Of a DNA stretch of 64,000 nt, positions 54,361 to 64,000 are shown piece after piece (within the stretch, counting starts at the first letter, position 1; the number at the start of each line of letters is the position of its first letter). This DNA is from Halichoerus grypus (Eukaryota; Chordata; Mammalia; Carnivora; Phocidae), in the NCBI RefSeq assembly GCF_964656455.1, contig NC_135726.1, positions 568,001 to 632,000 on the forward strand. The letters run 5' to 3'. Both the position numbers and the translations under genes were made by a program. A model generated the notes under the pieces. It was not told where the DNA came from. It ran no database searches and was given only the letters and a program-made list of their open reading frames with translations.

Positions 54361-55973
54361 GATTCCCCAGAGGGTCAGGAGTGTTCTAGGTCGGTAGGTG
54401 TTGACTGCAGTGTGGGGGTTGTGCTTGAGGGGTTCCTTTCCTCTGTCAGTGCTGGGGTGGCAGAGTGCAGGTCATGACAGGTGGACATCCTTGGAGATGT
54501 GGTGGGCCTAGAATCTTGTGTGGCCCCATCTTCCAGCAGTGTCGAAGTGGCTCAGGCCCTGCCCGGGGCCCCTCCTTGCACTCCAGATGCCCTTGGAGCT
54601 GGCCGTGTGTCCTGGCAGAAATCTCCTGGTCGCTTAAGGGTGTCTCTCAGGAGCTGCCATGGCTGGTGGATGCCGTGGCTGGCTGTTCAAGCTGGGAGAC
54701 TGTCGGGACCACAGGTTCTGGGGACTGTGGCCATGCTCAGTGCTGGCAGGTGGCTCCTCCCGGGAGCACCCCGAGTACCCCTGCTGCTGAGTGTGGCGTG
54801 GGGGTGTGGCTGTGACTGCCATGTTCGCTGACCGCTTCCCTGGGGAAGAGTGCAGACAGCAAGCCCCCCAGGCGCGGAAGCAGTCCCTCTACCAGCATGG
54901 CAGGCTGTGTGTGTTCTGCCTGCATGGGGCTCACTGCGTGCCCACCACAGCCTCTTGCTATACCATGGTCAGGGCACGGAGGCCAGGAGGACTGCTGAGA
55001 GCGCACAGAGCCAGGGTGTTGGTTAGAATTTGGAAGTCTCCACCGAGCAGCCCCCACCTGGGACATGTCAGCAAGGGGCGCGGGTTCCAGGGCGTTTAGC
55101 TGCCGCAGCCAGCCCTCCCCTCAGCACTGGGTCCTTCATCATTTTGGGATGGGGCTGCCCCACCCTTCCCCTCCAGGGCTCTGTGCCCGTCCCATTTCCA
55201 CATGGGACCTCCTCAGCTTGTGTGGACAGCACTGCACATGTGACCAGCCACTCATCCTGAGCGAATTCTGTCGTTCTCCATTGGGTGGCACCGAGGCAGG
55301 CACAGGGCTGACGTGCCCCACCCTGGGTCAGCCTGCTGGTCAGGATGGGGCTGGGATTTGGGCTTCTTGATCCTCATCCTGCAGGAGGGACCAGCCCTGA
55401 GACAAGACCAGGAAGGGGGTGATGGCGGTGTGCCCCGCCCACCCTCCTTGCACCAGGGGTTTGGCCCGCAGGATGTGTCCCCAGAACAGCCCCATAGTGT
55501 CACCGGCTTGTGGTGACGTCAGTTGGGGAAGGGGGAGGCCTGTTCCCGGGAAGGGAGACGTCTCGGGGAGGCCCACGCAGGCAGGGGGCATCAGGCTCCT
55601 TCCATGCATAGGGGAGTTCATGGTGGAAAACAGGACTCTCCTCCTGCCAACATTCCCTTTTTAAGACCAGCTCTTGTATTCCTCATTATTTAATCCTTTC
55701 CCGGGAAAGCCACGTTGGAGACGATGTGTGTCTCTCCTCTCTTCATGCTCATGGGAATACTTGGGTTTCAGGACGAGCACAGGGGCCGTGTGGGGCAGAG
55801 GAAGGTGGAGGGAGCCATGTGTGCTCAGGCGAGCCTGGCGGGCGGGACGTGCTTCTCGTTGCCCAAGTAAGAGATTTGCTTTTCCTGGCACATGAAATGA
55901 AATCGCAGTGAATGTGAGGATTCCGAGAACTTAATTTGGGAATGATGTCTGAAAGCGTCACTTTCTTTTCTAG

Positions 55974-56112
55974 GATAAAGATAAAGTTTCTCTGACCAAG
56001 ACCCCAAAGCTGGACCGCAGTGATGGAGGGAAGGAGGTGAGGGAGCGAGCAACCAAACGGAAGCTGCCCTTCACCGTGGGGGCCAATGGAGAGCAGAAGG
56101 ACTCGGACACAG
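55974..56112 (+). CDS. ANKRD11: ANKRD11 coding exon 2 (residues 30-75 plus 1 nt)
   Basis: It begins DKDKVSLTKTPKL and ends ANGEQKDSDT plus a split codon G|. Its acceptor is TTTCTTTTCTAG and its donor ACACAG|GTATAG (56112/56113). With the 87 nt of the previous exon this gives 226 nt of CDS, which agrees with the position of a human ANKRD11 splice donor I recall at c.226+1. The middle is a basic stretch, EVRERATKRKLPF, typical of the Lys/Arg-rich N-terminal part of this nuclear protein. It reads through as + frame without stops. Compared with the human protein from memory, a few conservative changes are seen. The next exon, expected to begin with the two remaining bases of the Glu codon, was not found before 64000. 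Confidence 0.96.
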
Positions 56113-56776
56113 GTATAGATGCCGCCCCTCACTCCCTGCTGACCACCCAAGGCCATCCTCACCTGCCAGACTCTTCTCTTCCACAGAAAGTGTCCTTGAC
56201 GGCCCCTCCCTCAGGCGTCTCCTGACCCTGGACCCTGCCTGGGATGTGCCCCCAGGACAGGTGCCCCCCAGCCTCTCTGCACCTCTCAGCTCTGCACCAG
56301 GACTCTTGGAGGAGTCCTGCTGGAGGCCTGGGTGGGGTCTAAGAGCATCTTCTCTGTTGTTGATGTTCAGGGTGACTCGGTGCTGATAGAAAAGGTTCAC
56401 ACACACACACAGTTCCCCCGAGAGGGCCAAGCAGGAACATTCCCCCAGCCCCCAGCACACCCAGCGAGGCTCCCAGTGTGTGCCCAGCTGTAGGCGTGAG
56501 TGTGGGCTCCTCTCCCCTGAGGTTCGCAGGCCCCCTGCCCGTGGTTTATTCAGTCTCCTGGAAGTCTTGCGCTGGAGGATAAGCGTGTTTTCCCTTAGGG
56601 CTGCAAAAGCACAGAAATTGAACCCAGTTGTTTGAAATAAAAGCCAAAGGAACACTGAGAGTGAGCTAGAGCCAGTGCCGTTTTCCTGCCGGTGTGGTAG
56701 GGCCTGGTGCTGCAGAGCAGGGCTGTGTGTGTGCATGAATATGAGCCTGTCTGCACGTGAGCGAGCATGTGTATCC

Positions 56777-56803
56777 GTGTGTGTGTGTGTGTGTGTGAGT
56801 GTG
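56777..56803. repeat. (GT)n microsatellite
   Basis: About ten GT units, then imperfect GA/GC-interrupted units. Confidence 0.92.
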
Positions 56804-58860
56804 CGCACACGCACATGTGTGAAAGGGGGGCTGATGATACTTGGCACGTGCACCTTCAAGTTGATGGCCTCTCGAGCGGCTCCTGTGGCCCGTGGGGGGC
56901 TAGGCAAGAACCTGGCCTTTCTCCTGCCAGCCTGAACTACCTCTTCTCCTTGACCCTGGTGCTCAGGGCCCTTCCCGGCCTGCTGGTCGTCTGACTGGTC
57001 TGCAGACGTGTATGCCAGTCACAGGCAGGGGTGAAAAGGGGTACAGAATTCCCCGAGAGCCACGGAACCTGGGGTGAGCTCACAAAACCGTGCATGCAGC
57101 CATAGGACAAGGAGGAGAGGCCCTGCCAGGATGGCGGTGTGGGTGGGGCTTCTTGCGTAGGAGGCTTTGTGTCGGGTAGCAGGAAAGTGACGGGTACTGA
57201 AACAGGACAAGCATGTGCGAAAATTGGGAGAAATGGCAGAGCGCATAGCCTGGAAATGTGTCTATGCTGTGGCTTTTATTCACCAGGCCACAGGGGTCCC
57301 CCCCAACACCCTGTGCAGGTGCTCCCCACTCATACGTCTGGTTAGGTAAAAGCCAGAGGAGTGGGTTTGGTTTTGCCAGCTAGGGTATGAGGAAGGTGTC
57401 ATGGGCCCCCAGGGATCCTTCACGTGGGTGTGACAGAGCCCATGGCTTTTGTGGCTGGACTGTCACAGTGGGGACAAGAGGGGTGGGTGGGCGAGTGGAG
57501 GGGCCCGTGGATGCACATGGACGTTGGGCTCCTGCCAGAACGGAGGGACTTGCAGAGACTGTGACTCCGGCTTTAGGTCCGGAGGAACTCAGACCAGGCC
57601 CGGAAGTCCTCTCTCCTGTTACGGTGCCTGTACCAGTTTTGGTTGTAGAGGGCCTGGTATTGGTACTTGGTCGTTAGCTCTCTGGATGGTGGGGGTCTGA
57701 GATTGGTGTCCATCCTCTGGGATATTCCTGTAAATTCCCCAGCAGCCTTGCTGTGAGTTCAGGAGACCGTGTTAGGGCTTCTCCTTCCTGGGAGACTGTG
57801 TTGCCTGAGCAGAGCACATCTGGGCAGGCGGACGTCCTTGGGCTGCCCACTCTGCTCTGGTTGGTGGGATTTCTCTGCGATGCCCGTTTTATTGTGATGT
57901 CGGCTTCTTGGGTTCGTGTGTTTCCAGCAGGCCTTAAAGGGTCCATCTCTTGATGGCTAGCATTTCAGCAAGAGGCTGCCAGGTGGCTTCACCTGGGTCC
58001 ACATGGGCTCTGTCTGGGGTGTCTAGGAAGTTCTTGGGGCGTGCAGGGAGTGCTCACGTTTCTCTTCTCTGCAAGTCGTGGGTCTGGGTGAGGGCAGGGA
58101 GGGCGTCACCGTGAGGTAAAAAGAAAGTGAAGATCATTTGGAAAACAAAATTTTCCAGGCTAGGACTCTGTTACAAACATCTTAATACATACGAAATAGA
58201 ATTGCCCTCGTATTATCATCATCCTTTAGGGGTCTGATTTTACATCTTGTGTATCTGCTTTGTTAACAAAGCTAGATTTTCCGCTAAGAGGATTCTTCTT
58301 TGGGTGTGTTGTGTGTGACTTGTATCAGGAGCCTTTCACACTGGGTGCTTGGTGTGTCACGCACGGCGTTGGGAGGCGGGCCCTGCGAGCTGTGGTCCTC
58401 CTGCACTTCCAGTGAGAATACCTCTGGCCAGGTGCCTCCCAGCTGCAGGGCTGAGTGATCTGTGCAGAGTGACTGAGGCTGGGGCACTGCGGTCCCCTCG
58501 GGCCGAGAGAGGATCTCCCAGAGTGGCAGACTTGGAGGGGCCCCCTGCATCCCCGCCCTGCCCAGCCCCTGCTCCTGCCGTGGCCCTCCGGCGCCCTCTG
58601 CTGGGAAGATGCAGCCCTGTGCTCACCGAGAGGGGAACACGGCAGAAGGCTCCAGAACTCGGGGTTCTGTTTCCTCAGCTGTGCCCCCCAGGTGGGCGGA
58701 GGCTGCTGACCCTCTGCCCAGGGACCACCGAGCTGCCTGAGGACGTTGTCCTGTTTCCTCGACCCCCAGGAGGCGACCTCCTCCGTCCGCAGTGCTTAGT
58801 CAGGCCCGGCGGCTGCCTGCCAACAACAGCGTGGCTTGTCTGTGGTGAAAGCTGGACTGG

Positions 58861-59220
58861 ACTTGGTCTGCATCCCAGCCGATGGCTCCCACAGGCGGCT
58901 CGTCACTTCAGCTGCCCACACAGCACCCTGGACGGCCAGAGCGCGCCCCAGAGCCAGGCCTGCCCCGGGGGGCACAGGAGGGGAGGGGCGGGCGGCGTGT
59001 GCTCGCCTCATCGCAGCCCTGCCAGCCCAGACCCCAAGCAGGTCTGACGTCTAGGAAAAACAGGCCAGGGACGGCTCTTCCTGTGGCGGCTGGGGAAGGC
59101 AGCCCCTCCGCAGAAGAGGAGGCAGGCCTCTCGGGGCCTCGACCCGGCAGGTCGCCTGAGGCCCTGCAGCCCGGCCCAGCCCGCCCCGTCCGTCCACCCC
59201 CAGCTTGACACTGGCCTCCG
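58861..59220. promoter_or_regulatory. CpG-enriched patch
   Basis: About 25 CpG in 360 bp by hand count, observed/expected near 0.6, borderline for a CpG island. No exon attached. Confidence 0.3.
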
Positions 59221-61892
59221 TGTAAAGCGCTGCACCACCTGCCTCACCTAAAGCGTTAGGATGAAAAGTACGTGATGGCCACACTTCAGATGGGACTAAT
59301 GTGTCTATTTTTTCATGTTTAAATTTCCTCTCAACTTAAAAATTCTGTAAGCAAGTGTTTAGGTCGGTTTACATGCTTACCGACCCTTTTCAGGCTTCTT
59401 TCATAAGCCTCCTACTCTGTTACGGTTTTCCGTCCCTTAGTCTGAACATAAGCTGTGCCCCTTGCTCCCTGGAACCACCACGGTGGCCGCGGCCTGTCCC
59501 CAGAGGCCAGATGGGCCCCCCAACCCCGCATCAGAGGGCTGCCCTGTCAGAGGCATCAGGAGCTGGCCACTGCTGGTTCTCAATATCCGGAAGTGTCTTT
59601 GGAGTAATGAAAAATTAAGGTTTTCTTATTTTGATTTTATCTCATGAATAAGACTCTTGTGTCCTGTATCTGGTATTTATTCAGCAACACTGACGGGTAA
59701 ACTACTCATTCACTCCGTGTTAGGGGTTTGGGGACATTCACGTATTCACTGAAATCATGGTCCTCCTTGTTCCGTAAGATTGGTTGGGGCTGTCCCCTGT
59801 TTGAGGACGGACTCTGGCTCCGCCGCCCGTGTCTGCAGGCCTCCGGGGAGCTCTGAACACCGTGCGCTGCCGCACGCCGGAGGTCACACGTGCCTGAGGA
59901 GGAAGGGCTTCTGCGCTCACGTGCTTACTTGGCAGGCCTGCCCGTGGTGGGCGGTGAGCAGGGCGGCACCGCTGAGCGCCGCTGCTGTGGGAGCCTCTGG
60001 CTGGAGAGCGCTCATGCCACCCACAGTGACGCCATCGCTCTATCGTTTTCCTCCCTGAACTTGAGCGGTTTCTCCCTGTACGTACAGGGGGGAGTATGGA
60101 CTAGCCAAGGAAGGCTCTTTCTACTTCAAGTTCCCAGTGTCCCCCATTTGCAGAGTAGGTGGGAATCTGCAGGATCGTGGCCTCCCTCGGGGCCCCTGCT
60201 GTCCACACAGTGTGGGTGAGCCAGGCCCTCACAACCACCTTGGGTTCTGTGACTCGCAGGGAGGACTCCCAGGACCATGACTGATTGCGGACAGGGCGCA
60301 GAGCACAATCCACACGGGAAGGCACATGGGGCCCCATGCAGGGAAGCTGGCTGTGGCTTCCGGAGTCTCCGGGGAGGACTCTGGGTGGCGACGTGGCCGT
60401 TCCACCTGGTGGTGCTCCAGGGTCTGAGGCAGGGGCCGAGGGGCGCGCAGAGGCTTGCGCAGACAGGCCCAGGGTCAGCAGGACTGATGGCGTGGTTCGT
60501 ACATTGGGGCAGGTTTGGATTATAATTTATTTATAAAAGTTCTCACTGTGCTTTGGTGCCATAAAAGGAGGGTCAGCGGTTGGGAGGTTGTGTTGTGTGT
60601 GGGCCGTTACGCCAGCATTGCTTCCCGATCCCTGGCTTCCTCTCCACGGCCATGGCAGCCCGCACTGAATTCCCAAGCACCTGTGGGATTGGGACTGTGG
60701 TCGCCCTCGCCTGGAGAAGAAGAGCTGCAGAGGCCACACAGCTCCGGCCTGGGAGGAGAAGGCAGATTCAGAGGGGGACCCCAGGCCCTCCTTTCTTGGA
60801 CAGAGGAGACTAAGACCACAGAAGCCGAGGGCTTGCTGAAGACTCCCTCTGTCTTTACTACGCGATCAATGGTGGTGATTTTCTGAGAGAGGAGGGAGAA
60901 GCTAGTCACAGGCGCAGCCTGAACAGCAGAGTGCCCCCACGCAGGTCGGTGGGCGCTTGGGTCCTGGTCTTGCTGCACTTGGAGAACCGAGCGTGAGACT
61001 TGGTCCAGAGACAAGCCCCCTCGCAGCTCCTGGCCTGGTTCGGATCACCTCCAGTGTATGGACTGTCCCACCAGAAGTGGTTCTTCCCGGACTCTTCACA
61101 TCGGCTTCAGGCCTGTGTCTGGTGTGGAAGGCCTGCTCCTGATAGTGGTATGTCCCCGGTGCCATCAGATCTCCCTGAGCTCTTCTGACGTCTCGGTGAG
61201 CAGTGCAGTCCCACAGCAGCACACCAAATGCTCCACCGTGGAGTGGGGTTAGAGCGGCGCTGACGTGGTAGGACTTTAGGCTGGAGCGTAGGGCTTACAG
61301 ATTTCCCTTTTGGGCAGTGTGGTGGACTGTGTCTCCTGAAAAAGCCGTCAACTAGAACAGCCCAGAAGTCAGAGATGGTGAGTGGTGGATATGATGAAGG
61401 ACCCGTTTGAGTGCTCCAAGTCCCCGGGAGTCGGGCCGCAGGCCGAAGGTCTGTCAGGGGCACCGTGGACATGCCCATGAGAGCCACACCCGGGACACCG
61501 CGGGCGGGAAGAAGACTCCATCCCAGATGGGGCAAGGGGCTTTGAGAGGTGTCCCCAGAGACTTGTCCTAGCTTGTCCCTTGCCGGGCTGGGACCGAGAT
61601 GTGGGCCGTCCTATGCTGCTGGGAATGCCTCTCTGTCCCTCCAGTCCCAGATCAGAGCAAACGCTAGTCCTCTCTGGAGAGATGGGCTTCCGTGCAGTTT
61701 CTGTGCCCCAGGGTTCAGACAAACAGGAGTGCCGGGTCAGAACTGCAGCACAAGGAGGGGCGCCATCCTGAGAGGGAGCCAGCCCCGGGGACCTGGCGTG
61801 GGGATGCTGGATACAGAGCATGAACCAGGAGATGCAGTAAAGGAGAAGTTGGAAACACGGGCAAGGAACAAGATGCTGCCAGAGAATACCAC

Positions 61893-62280
61893 GTCGATTT
61901 TTGAAATATATAAAATGGGATATATGGAAACAAAAATTACCAATGAAATTAAAGCTTCAGTGGACAGATTATATAGCTCATTACATAGAACATAAGAAAG
62001 AATTCATGGGGGCGCCTGGGTGGCTCAGTCCGTTGGGCGTCTGCCTTCGGCTCAGGTCATGATCCTGGAGTCCCGGGATCGAGTCCTACATCGGGCTCCC
62101 TGCTCGGTGGGGAGTCTGCTTCTCCCTCTGACCTTCCCCCCTCTCGTGCTGTCTTACTCTGTCTCTCACTCTCTAAAATAAATGAATAAAATCTTTAAAA
62201 AAAAAAAAAAAAGAAAGAAAGAATTCATGGCTTGGTAGTTACAACCAAGGAAATTGCCCGGACTGTGGAAGAGAAAGAGG
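61893..62280 (+). mobile_element. LINE-1 ORF1 fragment, sense
   Basis: The + frame reads EIYKMGYMETKITNEIKASV DRL in two pieces, close to the coiled-coil part of mammalian L1 ORF1. It is interrupted by the CAN-SINE at 62010-62214. The continuation includes GGAAATTGCCCGGACTGTGG. It runs in the same direction as ANKRD11, unlike the other L1 bodies here. Too short and broken to code. Confidence 0.72.
62010..62214 (+). mobile_element. CAN-SINE, sense, youngest-looking copy, inside LINE-1
   Basis: GGCGCCTGGGTGGCTCAG head, TCTGCCTTCGGCTCAGGTC, AATAAATGAATAAAATCTTT and a clean A tail. A perfect 16-bp TSD AAGAAAGAATTCATGG lies at 61994-62009 and 62215-62230. Confidence 0.98.
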
Positions 62281-64000
62281 AAAAGGCAGGAAGTGGGAAA
62301 GAGTTCGGGGTGTTGAGAGAAGGCGGCTGGATGGCACCAGGAAGGCAGAGCCCTCGGCGTTTGTGCAGCAGAGTCCCTGAGTGTAGGGGTGCGGTCTGTT
62401 GTGGGCAGAACACAGGTGGGTACGCACATCAGCACGTGGTGGCAAGATGGCAGGGGCAGAGCGGTGCTGAGGTGGCCGGAGGGCCGGCGACACTCCCACC
62501 TGGTTGCGGGGAGGAAAGCTGCCTTGTCGCCAGATGTCCGGGTTCTGCTGGGGAGGGAAGCACAGTGGCAGGAAGTGGAGTCTGGAAACCAGGGTCCCTC
62601 AGGACCACACGCCGGGAAAGGCCACACTCCAGCCCTGCAGCTGCTCCAGAAGGCCCGGCTGAGAAAGGGGGGGCCTGCTGGGATCGGCTGTGGAGGGCGG
62701 GGACCCTGCATTTGCCAGGTCGGGGTCTGCACCTGAGAAGGGGTGGCACGGTGTGGCGCCCACGTCACAGACCACAGCGAGCTCGCACCATAGAAACACA
62801 AGGCGGTGTCCCGTCAGCGTGTTTCCCTTACGATGGCGCGGGGGCGCCGTCCAGGCTCGTATGAAACCATCACCCCCCCCAGCTACAGCCAGAGCAGCGG
62901 GAACACACCACATTCACCATCAGGAGACGGGCATCGTGGAAGATACGGTTACATTTGGGTGTTTTCCCCTGTGTTAAGACACGTAAGATGTCCCGTTTCC
63001 ACTCTGGGAGAGCCGTGTGGGAGGGTGGGCTGCAAGGCCCCTCCCACCAGGAGGGGCTGTCCGTGCCTTTCGTGTCCCCAAGCATCGTCCAGTGTCATCC
63101 AGGGCTCCTGGCCACAGGAGAGAAAGGCCCGCTGGGGCACAGGGCCTCCCTGCACACAGTGTGTCCACACCCTCCATGTGACTGCCTTCTGACACCACCG
63201 GCCTGGTGCTGTTGCGTCTTGCTCTGCAGTGGGGGGCACGTTCTGTTCCTGCAGAAAGCCCTTTGGGCAAAAGGCCCTGCCTAGTTTTCAGCTGCCGCTC
63301 ACAGGAAATGCCTCTCCTGCCTCCCCACCTTCCGTACCACGGCTTGTACTGCGCCCAGACCCTGCCTCGCCCCTCCCTGGGTCCACTGCAGTGGGAGCCT
63401 GGCTGGGCCTCTGGCTTTGTGCTCTGTCCCCGTGACCAGGAATCTTCGGCACCGCACGTGTTTCTCTGAGCTCCGCGTCCTTCCTTCTCCAATCGGCTTC
63501 CTGCGTCCACTCCCCTGGGGAGGCAGCTGCGGCCTGAGCCGTGTATGCTCCGTGGGGCACCTTGCGCAGGGGTCCGAGAGGCTCTGGTGGTCCCGGGAGA
63601 CTGGGTAGAAATCGGGTCCAGACTGCAGAGCATGAGAGTGTTCTAGTACCCGGAGCCCTGTGATGGAAACACTGCGTCGGCAGGGGCGTCGTAGCGCGGT
63701 CGGTCAGCATGTATGTGCTGGGGGTGCGGTCCGCTTTCTGCATGAGAACGTGAAGGGAGCAGCCCGTGGCCGAGGGAGAAACAGAGAAGGCCCGGGTAGA
63801 GGCAGGTCAGTGGCGCGCTCAGCCGTGGGAGAACTTTGAAACCAAATGCCCCGACTTGGGCTCTGTGGCCCCGAGTCACTGCAGAAGCGTGGCTTAACTT
63901 CTTGAGACCCCGGGGGGCCATGGGGCTGCCACCGTGCAGGTGCGCGCCCCGCCTCTGCCGGCGTGCATGAGCGGGGTCCGTGGTCGCCAGGAGAAATGTT

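Larger units (their letters stand above)
50267..55973 (+). other. ANKRD11: ANKRD11 intron between coding exons 1 and 2
   Basis: Donor GTAACG at 50267, acceptor tract CTTTCTTTTCTAG ending 55973. Holds two antisense CAN-SINEs and antisense LINE-1 pieces in its middle third. The flanking parts (50267-52789, 54361-55973) are GC-rich and show no gene; overlapping frames there, such as 189 codons at 51089-51658, have no domain. A perfect TGACGTCA lies at 55514-55521. Confidence 0.88.
56113..64000 (+). other. ANKRD11: ANKRD11 intron after coding exon 2 (right end not in window)
   Basis: Starts with GTATAG. GC-rich, few repeats: one CAN-SINE, one L1 piece, a GT microsatellite and a CpG-dense patch. 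Overlapping frames of up to 278 codons on - (56071-56907) and 232 on + (58349-59047) have no recognisable domain. 62281-64000 shows nothing beyond such frames. 60900-61890 could be GC-rich 5' sequence of the L1 at 61893, unproven. Confidence 0.85.

Noticed and set aside
56071..56907. 278-codon minus frame overlapping the ANKRD11 exon 2 end
   Set aside because: Antisense to a real exon for only 42 bp and passes through a GT microsatellite (HTHTHT peptide). Shadow frame.
58349..59047. 232-codon + frame in the CpG-enriched patch
   Set aside because: Pro/Arg/Gly-rich, minus strand also open, no homology recognised.
61549..61995. 148-codon + frame as a host gene
   Set aside because: Its second half is LINE-1 ORF1. 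The first half is GC-rich sequence without features.
62023..62090. tRNA-like sequence in CAN-SINE heads
   Set aside because: The A- and B-box-like parts belong to SINEs derived from tRNA-Lys. They lack an intact cloverleaf and acceptor stem, so no functional tRNA gene is called.
1..64000. CRISPR array, operon, phage or bacterial mobile element
   Set aside because: Sequence is mammalian: spliced exons, CAN-SINE, L1, MIR. No regularly spaced direct repeats with unique spacers.
56113..64000. Third ANKRD11 coding exon
   Set aside because: I looked for the expected basic run after the split Glu codon and an AG acceptor in the right phase and found none. It must lie to the right of the window.

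Overview
The window is nuclear DNA from a carnivoran mammal. It carries about thirty copies of the tRNA-Lys-derived CAN-SINE family, with the head GGGGCGCCTGGGTGGCTCAG, a CT-rich middle and an AATAAA-rich A tail. This family is restricted to Carnivora. The canid-type head (GGGATCCCTGGGTGGCGCAG) and the felid-type body were not seen, so an arctoid caniform (bear, seal or mustelid-like) is the best guess. That is inference; no species can be fixed from the sequence.

The only gene recognised with confidence is ANKRD11, on the + strand. Its start-codon exon (5'UTR part 50122-50179, coding 50180-50266) and the next coding exon (55974-56112) are present. Both have clean AG and GT borders, and together they make 226 nt of CDS. 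The third coding exon lies beyond the right edge. Positions 1-50121 are therefore most simply read as the large intron upstream of the start-codon exon, 50267-55973 as the next intron, and 56113-64000 as the beginning of the one after. The protein is a large nuclear transcriptional co-regulator; only its N-terminal 75 codons and part of codon 76 are encoded here, upstream of the ankyrin repeats.

The introns are a layered transposon record. Old LINE-1 pieces lie almost all antisense to ANKRD11. One (about 21185-24385) has the head-to-head layout of a twin-primed 5' inversion. Another (about 37600-39300) was entered by a Tigger2/MER2-type DNA transposon, which was itself entered by a CAN-SINE. 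CAN-SINEs occur in both orientations, many with target-site duplications (TSDs) that can be read directly. Other items are a tailless 5S rRNA retropseudogene, an LTR with TATA-like and AATAAA signals, MIR fragments, a 15/22-bp minisatellite and simple repeats.

The most intriguing unexplained signal is at 14281-14581. A CpG-rich patch with a perfect CRE palindrome and a GC box is followed by an ATG that opens 40 codons ending at a good donor site. This looks like a nested promoter and first exon in sense with ANKRD11. I do not recognise the peptide. Three other CpG-dense patches (9421-9780, 34021-34380, 58861-59220) and a GC-box/E-box cluster (2301-2350) are also candidate intragenic regulatory elements. 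Most long open frames in the window are chance openings in GC-rich intron.
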